NCBI GenBank assembly: GCA_017468425.1
Contig: JAFUIO010000010.1
Location: 51,476-115,475 of the forward strand
Source of the DNA: Clostridia bacterium
Lineage (GTDB): Bacteria; Bacillota; Clostridia; Oscillospirales; Acutalibacteraceae
DNA length: 64,000 bases
Direction: 5' to 3'
Made by a program: the position numbers and the translations under genes. Under the pieces are notes generated by a model that was given only the letters and a program-made list of their open reading frames with translations, was not told the origin of the DNA and did not search any database. Shown in pieces: positions 58,405-64,000 of this stretch (positions are counted from its first letter, which is position 1; every line of letters starts with the position of its first letter).

Positions 58405-59271
58405 TCAGAATGCAATGGAATCTGCTTTAGCAATATCCCATTTTCCTTCGCAGAGATTTGCTTTTGCATCTGTAAGTTTTGCATCAACATCTGCTGTTGC
58501 AAATTCTTCAGCGGGAACAAAATCACAGAAGCCTGTTGCAATGCCTGCATAGTAGTTGCCCATTTCTGAGAACTTGCCGAGTGTGATGTTTTCAACAAGA
58601 GTGATGTAATAGATGTGCCAGTTTGTTACTACTTCGCCGTATGTATCAATCTTTGAACCGTTGATAACTTTTGCTTTGGGGTTAACTGCTTTAACACCAA
58701 GTTTGAAAGCATCAAGGTAAGCATCATCGTCTGCTGTGAATTTAACAGTAGCATCGCCATTTGTTGCAGCAGCTATACCTGCAAGGCAGTAAGCTTCTTC
58801 ATAGTTGGGATAGAAGCAGTGGAAGTTTGCTGTTGCTTCAAGCTTCTTGCTTGGGTCGAGACATACAAAAACGATGTTCTGATAATCTTTGTTGTTTGCG
58901 AATTTGTAAACGATATCAGTAAATGCAGGATCAGTTGAAAGAACAACATTACATCCGCTTTCTTTTACGCAGGAGATAATTGCATCTTCAATTTTCTGCG
59001 GGTTATCAAGGGGAAGCTTGTTTTTCGGGATTGTACCTGCAATGCCGTATGTTTCGTTCATCTTATTGATTGCGCTCTGCTGAACAAAAGCAGCAGTGTC
59101 TTCTTTTTCATAATCCTCTGAATAAAGGATACCTATACGGATGTTGCCGGCTTCAGTGCCGTCAGGAATTGCCGGAGTGATTTCAGCATCCTGGATAAGG
59201 TCACATGATGAAAGTGCAAGCACCATAAGTGCAGCCATTAAAACAGAAATCAACTTTTTAAACTTTTTCAT
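58405..59271 (-). CDS. BMP-family substrate-binding lipoprotein
   Basis: The ATG at 59271 lies after GGAGG. The 288-residue product has a lipoprotein signal with Cys23 (LSSC) and a periplasmic-binding fold of the Bmp/Med type (IRIGILYSED, FVCLDPSKK, YCLAGIAAATNGDATV, DDAYLDAFKLGVKAVNPKAKV). Relatives bind nucleosides or act as CD4+ T-cell-stimulating antigens. It is somewhat short for the family (usually 330-360), and no ABC permease or ATPase gene is adjacent, so it is an orphan. It reads divergently from the cohesin/dockerin genes. Confidence 0.85.
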   Translation of the reverse strand: MKKFKKLISVLMAALMVLALSSCDLIQDAEITPAIPDGTEAGNIRIGILYSEDYEKEDTAAFVQQSAINKMNETYGIAGTIPKNKLPLDNPQKIEDAIISCVKESGCNVVLSTDPAFTDIVYKFANNKDYQNIVFVCLDPSKKLEATANFHCFYPNYEEAYCLAGIAAATNGDATVKFTADDDAYLDAFKLGVKAVNPKAKVINGSKIDTYGEVVTNWHIYYITLVENITLGKFSEMGNYYAGIATGFCDFVPAEEFATADVDAKLTDAKANLCEGKWDIAKADSIAF

Positions 59272-59342
59272 AAGAGAAATTACCTCCAATATTTGCTGTT
59301 CCTTGTGGGTGAACACGCATGATATAATATAGTATATATTAA

Positions 59343-59470
59343 TTTGACGAATATTGCAATACTATTTTGTAAATTTTATTGTTTTCGGATATACAACATT
59401 TTGACTAAATTAACATAAAATCTACCGTCAAAATAACTTTTTTAATAAAAATTAATATAAAATTCGTCAA
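59343..59470. other. Inverted pair of TTTGACGAAT sites in the divergent control region
   Basis: TTTGACGAAT at 59343-59352 and its exact reverse complement ATTCGTCAAA at 59461-59470 flank an AT-rich stretch between the BMP and cohesin/dockerin genes. They could be regulator sites or parts of promoter -35 elements. The rest of the 250-base gap shows no gene. Confidence 0.4.
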
Positions 59471-59476
59471 AACCTA

Positions 59477-59505
59477 TTTACATATTTCAATCTTTGTGGT
59501 AAAAT
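59477..59505 (+). promoter_or_regulatory. Promoter for the cohesin/dockerin gene at 59570
   Basis: TTTACA at 59477-59482, 17 bases, TAAAAT at 59500-59505, 64 bases before the start codon. Confidence 0.65.
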
Positions 59506-59569
59506 CCCATTGTAGAATAAGATAAAAGTGTAATTATCTGCATTTTTATGAGAGAGAGGTCTGAAATAA

Positions 59570-60628
59570 ATGAAATTGTCAGTCAGACTTTTGTCCGTTC
59601 TTCTCGCGGTGACAATGATTTTCAGTATTTTTTCAGTTGTTGTTTCCGCTGAAGGAGAAGCAGCAAATGTCACGATTAAAACAGATGTTGACACGGTAGT
59701 TGCCGGTGATATAATTGAAGTAACGGTAAATGTTGCTAACAATTATTACGCTACATCAATGCGTTGGCCGGTACTTTTTTCTAATGCCTTTTTTGAATTG
59801 GTAGAGGGTTCTGTCAAAGCAACAGACGAACTGAATGCTCTCGGCGGTTCAGCAAAATGCAATGAAGCACCGGACAACACAGTTTATACAACAACATATT
59901 CCTCAACTGATTATACAGGTGTTCTTGTTCAGTGGACAGCAGCTGCTTCTGCAACAGGCATCACTCCATACAGACAGGCTGACGGTATGGAGTGCTTTAC
60001 TTTCAGTCTCAGGGTAAAAGAAGACGTTAATGTCAGCGATTCAGGCAGTATCGTGATTCCCGAAGATTATCCCCGTTTCTATAATTATATATTAACGGAT
60101 ATGGAAGAACCTTTCTCGCCCGACAAAGTTGTTAAGTGTGAAACTCTTGTTCATAATTTTGAAAATGCAACGGTTGAATGCGTAACACCTGAGATTCTTC
60201 CCATAGAGGATTCAGGAGTTGTGCTTGATAAAGAAAATAAACTTATTAAAGGTGTAGCTTTGGGCACATTGGATAACCTTGATTCTTATGTATATGCTTC
60301 TGTGGGCGAAATCGCAATCAGCCCTGCAAAAGAAAACAGAATGGGTACAGGTTCTAAAGTCAGCCTTACACACAACGGTGTTACATATGAAACATATACA
60401 CTTGTAATTGCCGGCGATGTCAACGGTGATGCATATGTGGATTATATGGACCTGATGCTTATCGACTGGTATGAAGCATACGGCGTTTCTTTCAGTGGCG
60501 CTCAGAAAATCGCAGCTGACCTTACCGGTGACGGAAAGGTTAATGCAAACGACAAAATTGCTCTCGATGCTTATCTCAATTTCGAATGTGAAATTGATCA
60601 GGCAACAGGCACAGTAGTAAATTATTGA
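59570..60628 (+). CDS. Secreted protein with cohesin-like and dockerin-like modules
   Basis: The 352-residue product has a signal peptide (about 1-28), a cohesin-like module (about 32-215; VAGDIIEVTVNVANNYYATSM begins it, then WPVLFSNAFFELVEG), a linking domain (LIKGVALGTLDNLDSYVY) and a dockerin-like pair (GDVNGDAYVDYMDLML and ADLTGDGKVNANDKIAL). The second half matches the protein at the left end of the window. No catalytic domain. Having both module types suggests an adaptor in a cell-surface complex. AGAGAGGT precedes the ATG. Confidence 0.8.
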   Translation: MKLSVRLLSVLLAVTMIFSIFSVVVSAEGEAANVTIKTDVDTVVAGDIIEVTVNVANNYYATSMRWPVLFSNAFFELVEGSVKATDELNALGGSAKCNEAPDNTVYTTTYSSTDYTGVLVQWTAAASATGITPYRQADGMECFTFSLRVKEDVNVSDSGSIVIPEDYPRFYNYILTDMEEPFSPDKVVKCETLVHNFENATVECVTPEILPIEDSGVVLDKENKLIKGVALGTLDNLDSYVYASVGEIAISPAKENRMGTGSKVSLTHNGVTYETYTLVIAGDVNGDAYVDYMDLMLIDWYEAYGVSFSGAQKIAADLTGDGKVNANDKIALDAYLNFECEIDQATGTVVNY

Positions 60629-60712
60629 TTCAGTGGTGTTTTTCTCGTCAAGAGAATTAAAATATAAAGCATTATATTAATACCAAATTTACCATTTTAG
60701 GAGGTAAAAAAG

Positions 60713-63700
60713 ATGGCAAAAAAAGTTCTCAGTATTGCACTTGCGTTGCTTATGGTTTTCAACGTATTTGCAGTAGCAGTATCTGCAACAGTGTGGACAA
60801 CAGAAGATGCTGTTATCACACTCAAAACAGATGACACAAAACCCATGCCCGGAGATGAAGTAACTGTTACAGTTGCTCTCCAGAACAACTACAATGTTCA
60901 TGCCCTTCAGATTATGGTGGCATACGACAAGAACTATTATGAAGTTGTTGGCACAGCAGACGATGCATTCACAAATCTTCTTGTTTCTGATGGTGCAAGA
61001 TTCACAGGTGTAGCTCAGGCTCATCTTGATGCAGCAGCACAGGAAGCTATGTATGCAGGTCTTTATTCAGACGCACAGAAAGCACAGTATGGTCTTGTAA
61101 GAATCGGCTATGTTTGGCTTGCAAGCCTTGCATCAGATGCAGGTGAAACAGCAACACCCGTATTCACAAATGCAACAGACCTCGCTTCTTTCAAACTTAA
61201 AGTTAAAGCAGACGCTCCCGCAGACGGTAAAGGCGTAATTATGGTTGATCCCGTATTTGTTGTTGAAGAAGGCGTTGATACACCTGCTTTCGACACAAGA
61301 TCAGCTACATACGTTGGTAAAGGTGCAGCTACAATTTCTGCATCAGCTACACAGGGTAAACTTTATGGTCTTCCCATCAACGTTGACGGTGCTAAATTTG
61401 CAGGTTGCGTTCACGTTGCAGGCGAAGCAGTTAAAGAAAACGACGTAGCAGCAAACTGCACAACTGCAGGCTCATACGATATGGTAACATATTGTACTCT
61501 TTGTAACGAAGAACTCTCAAGAGCAACAACAACAGTTGACGCTCTCGGCCATACAGAAGGCGCAGCAGTTGAAGAAAACAGAGTTGAAGCAACTGCAACA
61601 GAAAACGGTTCATACGATATGGTAGTTTACTGTACAGTATGTGGTGCTGAAGTATCAAGAGAATCATTCGTTATCGAAGCTCTCGGCCACACAGCCGGTG
61701 AAAAAGTAGAAGAAAACAGAGTAGAAGCAACATGTACAGAAAAGGGCTCATATGACGAAGTTGTTTACTGTACTTGCTGTACTCCCGCAGTTGAACTTTC
61801 ACGCAACACAATCACAATCGAAGCTCTCGGCCACACAGAAGCAGAAGCAGTTGAAGAAAACAGAATCCCTGCAACTCCCACAGAAAACGGTTCATACGAA
61901 ATGGTAGTTTACTGTACAGTATGTGGTGCTGAAGTGTCACGTGAATCATTCGTTATCGAAGCTCTCGGTCACTACTCAGGTGAACCCGTAGAAGAAAACA
62001 GAGTTGAAGCAACATGTACAGAAGCAGGCTCATACGATAAAGTTGTTTATTGTACTTGCTGTACTCCCGCAGCTGAACTCTCAAGAGAAACAGTTGTTAT
62101 CGATGCACTTGGCCACACAGAAGGCGAAGCAGTAGTTGAAAACAATGTAGATCCTGATTGCGTAAATAACGGTTCATACGACACAGTAGTTTATTGTACA
62201 GTATGCGGTGAAGAACTCACAAGAGAAACAACAACAGTTGATGCACTTGGTCATACACCCGCTACTGATGCTGCTGTAGCTCCTGATTGTGTAAACACAG
62301 GTCTCACAGAAGGTTCACACTGTGAAGTTTGCGGTGAAGTACTTGTAGCACAGGAAATAGTAGAAGCTCTCGGTCATACAGAAGGCGCAGCAGTTGAAGA
62401 AAACAGAGTAGAAGCAACAATGGATGAAAACGGTTCATACGAAATGGTAGTTTACTGTACAGTATGTGGCGCTGAACTCTCAAGACAGACATTCGTTATT
62501 CCTTCACTTGGTTCAGGTCCTGCTGACTACACAGAACTCAACGCTCTCAGAGAAGAAGCAGCAGCTATCGACCGCACAGCTTACACAGATGATTCGCTCG
62601 CTGAACTTGATAAAGTCCTTGCAAAAATCACAGACGATATGAAACTTCCTCAGCAGGATATCGTTGACGGTTGGGCAGACGAACTCGAAGCAGCTCTCGA
62701 AGGTCTTACACGTGACGTATCTAAAGCAAAAGCAAACGTTCAGATCGTTCTCAATAAAGCAGCAGCTAAAGCAGACGATGTTATCACAGTAACAGTTAAA
62801 CTTACAACTAACTACTATGTAACAGGCGTTCAGCTTCCCATCCTCTATGATAAGACACTCTTCGAACTCGTTGGTAACGAAGGCGGTATGTCATATCTTA
62901 CATTTGATGAAAACAGCAGCTTTGTAAACGGACGTTATGACCTTAACGGTAACTCAGGTCTTGCAAACGGCTTCAAATACACAGCAAAACCTGAAAAATG
63001 GAACACAGATGATGCAAAAGCACAGTATGACTATGCTTGGATAACAGCAGCATTCAACAACAACACAAACACATCTAACCCCAACACACTTGCAATGCCT
63101 AAGGACGAAGTATTCGTTACTTTCCAGGTTAAAGCACTTGGTGATGTAGAAGACACAACAGAAGCTATCTTCATCAGCCCTGACTGGACAAAGACAGCTG
63201 AAGTTAAAGCAGGTACATTCACAATGGGTTACTCAGATACAGAAGTTAACACTAAACCTCTCACATATGTTACAACAGGTATGACATACGCTGTTGAAAC
63301 AATTGCTATGGAAGGTGTTGACTACACAGGTACAGTTCAGTCATTTGCTACAAGCACAGACAATGGCGACGAACTTACAACAATCGAACTTATCGCTGAC
63401 GGCGAAGTTAAATATTCAACAACAGTTGCCGGTGTTGGCACACAGAACTTCCTTATCGAAGGCGTAGAAGCTGGTACATACACAGTTAAAGTTTCTAAGA
63501 AAGACCACGCAACACGTGAATATGAACTCGTAGTAGCAGACGAAGCTATCGAAGAAGAACTTAAGATTCATCTTTTAGGTGACATTGATGGTAACGGCAG
63601 ACTTATGGTTACTGACTATGCAGCTATCCTCAGACATGTTAAGAAAGCAGCAACTCTCGAAGGTTATGCTTTCACATGTGCAGATATTGATGGTAACGGC

Positions 63701-63766
63701 AGAATTATGGTTACTGACTACGCTGCAGTTCTCAGACATGTTAAGAAAACAGCACTTATTTGGTAA
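60713..63766 (+). CDS. Large secreted protein: two cohesin-like modules, eight Cys-rich repeats, C-terminal dockerin
   Basis: The 1017-residue product has a signal peptide (about 1-25), a first cohesin-like module (about 30-215), eight tandem Cys-rich repeats (about 231-602), a helical FIVAR-like segment (about 608-672), a second cohesin-like module (about 675-870, TNYYVTGVQLPILYDKTLFE), a carboxypeptidase-regulatory-like beta domain (about 875-945) and a dockerin pair at the end (GDIDGNGRLMVTDYAAILRH and the near-identical IDGNGRIMVTDYAAVLRH). AGGAGGT precedes the ATG. It looks like a scaffold protein of a surface complex; no enzyme motif is present. Confidence 0.85.
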   Translation: MAKKVLSIALALLMVFNVFAVAVSATVWTTEDAVITLKTDDTKPMPGDEVTVTVALQNNYNVHALQIMVAYDKNYYEVVGTADDAFTNLLVSDGARFTGVAQAHLDAAAQEAMYAGLYSDAQKAQYGLVRIGYVWLASLASDAGETATPVFTNATDLASFKLKVKADAPADGKGVIMVDPVFVVEEGVDTPAFDTRSATYVGKGAATISASATQGKLYGLPINVDGAKFAGCVHVAGEAVKENDVAANCTTAGSYDMVTYCTLCNEELSRATTTVDALGHTEGAAVEENRVEATATENGSYDMVVYCTVCGAEVSRESFVIEALGHTAGEKVEENRVEATCTEKGSYDEVVYCTCCTPAVELSRNTITIEALGHTEAEAVEENRIPATPTENGSYEMVVYCTVCGAEVSRESFVIEALGHYSGEPVEENRVEATCTEAGSYDKVVYCTCCTPAAELSRETVVIDALGHTEGEAVVENNVDPDCVNNGSYDTVVYCTVCGEELTRETTTVDALGHTPATDAAVAPDCVNTGLTEGSHCEVCGEVLVAQEIVEALGHTEGAAVEENRVEATMDENGSYEMVVYCTVCGAELSRQTFVIPSLGSGPADYTELNALREEAAAIDRTAYTDDSLAELDKVLAKITDDMKLPQQDIVDGWADELEAALEGLTRDVSKAKANVQIVLNKAAAKADDVITVTVKLTTNYYVTGVQLPILYDKTLFELVGNEGGMSYLTFDENSSFVNGRYDLNGNSGLANGFKYTAKPEKWNTDDAKAQYDYAWITAAFNNNTNTSNPNTLAMPKDEVFVTFQVKALGDVEDTTEAIFISPDWTKTAEVKAGTFTMGYSDTEVNTKPLTYVTTGMTYAVETIAMEGVDYTGTVQSFATSTDNGDELTTIELIADGEVKYSTTVAGVGTQNFLIEGVEAGTYTVKVSKKDHATREYELVVADEAIEEELKIHLLGDIDGNGRLMVTDYAAILRHVKKAATLEGYAFTCADIDGNGRIMVTDYAAVLRHVKKTALIW
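61406..62517 (+). repeat. Eight tandem Cys-rich 'ALGHT' repeats within the coding region
   Basis: Each unit is about 42-50 codons and ends in ALGHT or similar. The core reads VEENRVEAT, then GSYDMVVYCTVCG, then SRESFVIEALGH. Units 3 and 5 carry CTCCTPA in place of CTVCGA, and units 2-3 and 4-5 repeat as pairs, so a two-unit block was duplicated. DNA identity between copies is high (for example TGGTAGTTTACTGTACAGTA in units 2, 4 and 8). Confidence 0.9.
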
Positions 63767-63801
63767 TTATCTCAATATAATGGCACAGAAATAACCTATA
63801 T

Positions 63802-63831
63802 CGTCCAAAAGGCACAAAAGCCTTTTGGACG
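63802..63831 (+). terminator. Hairpin, possible terminator after the scaffold gene
   Basis: CGTCCAAAAGG pairs perfectly with CCTTTTGGACG across an eight-base loop. The T-run is delayed (GTTGTGGGTTTT), so termination is probably partial. Confidence 0.5.
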
Positions 63832-63859
63832 GTTGTGGGTTTTAATAGGAGGAAATCTT

Positions 63860-64000
63860 ATGAAAAAATTCTTAGCAATTGCATTGAGCGTAGTAATGCT
63901 TCTCGGTATTATTCCGTTTGCAGCAATGGCAGCAGAAAACACAGACTTCGTGTTTGATTTTGAATTCGATAAAACAGAAGTCAAAGCAGGCGAAGTAATC
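63860..64000 (+). CDS. Start of a further secreted cohesin-like protein (3' end outside window)
   Basis: Only 47 codons are in the window. The ATG follows AGGAGGAA. A signal peptide (MKKFLAIALSVVMLLG to AMAAE) is followed by FDKTEVKAGEVI, the same entry motif as the cohesin-like modules at 393 and 59570. It is therefore a fourth member of the local family of cohesin/dockerin proteins. Confidence 0.75.
   Translation, partial: MKKFLAIALSVVMLLGIIPFAAMAAENTDFVFDFEFDKTEVKAGEVI

Noticed and set aside
58314..58598. N-terminal extension of asnS
   Set aside because: The extra 95 residues run across a terminator and into the 3' end of the BMP gene; the ATG at 58313 has a good ribosome site and gives the normal AsnRS length.
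61406..62517. Dense direct repeats that might suggest a CRISPR array
   Set aside because: The repeats are about 140 bases long, in frame, and translate into a continuous Cys-rich protein with a signal peptide and dockerin; spacing and length do not fit CRISPR.

Overview
The window reads as a chromosome segment of a low-GC, gut- or rumen-type Clostridia (Oscillospiraceae/Ruminococcus-like). The grounds are a six-gene Rnf complex with its ApbE flavin transferase, Gram-positive cell-wall genes (mreBCD, PBP2), strong AGGAGG-type ribosome binding sites, and several secreted proteins with cohesin-like and dockerin-like modules. No phage, insertion sequence, CRISPR array, rRNA or tRNA gene was seen. 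Coding density is high and no gap exceeds about 300 bases.

Layout. 1-1403: the end of a dockerin-bearing secreted protein and a cohesin-like/Ig-like surface protein. 1465-1908: a small helical protein on the minus strand. 2048-9737: apbE, NusG-II protein, Gx transporter, rnfCDGEAB and a HAD phosphatase, driven by a good promoter at 1990. 9871-12116: a lipoprotein and a dockerin plus SpoIID-like protein whose SpoIID motifs are in permuted order. 12229-18311: GNAT, Gfo/Idh/MocA oxidoreductase, glycerol kinase, Ldh2-type dehydrogenase, malic enzyme and a small unknown. 18372-25867: dCMP deaminase, DUF1294, a large secreted protein of unknown function, a secreted Ig-like protein, a DUF2975/XRE/DUF4173 module and a small membrane-anchored protein. 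25911-30067 (minus): glnA, PQQ-propeller protein, hemW.

30350-40714 is a conserved housekeeping run: mreB, mreC, mreD, PBP2, ftsY, rdgB, yhbY, nadD, yqeK, rsfS, leuS. 40835-45559 (minus) holds a membrane-anchored XRE regulator, a compact VanW / DltA-like ligase / DltC-like carrier operon with no DltB or DltD beside it, and a DUF4428 protein. 56937-59271 (minus) holds asnS and a BMP-type lipoprotein. 59570-64000 returns to secreted cohesin/dockerin proteins, one with eight cysteine-rich tandem repeats.

The most interesting region is 45785-56876, a tightly packed plus-strand operon with two PP2C phosphatases, an FHA protein, two transmembrane Ser/Thr kinases and four or five membrane or soluble accessory proteins. 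Eight of its ten products carry an N-terminal or internal zinc ribbon. One kinase appears to carry an extracellular solute-binding-protein domain, the other five PASTA domains plus a C-terminal domain that recurs in a lipoprotein at 9871 and apparently in a secreted protein at 21903. This looks like a self-contained phospho-signalling system that senses something outside the cell. All function calls rest on motif reading by eye; no database search was possible.
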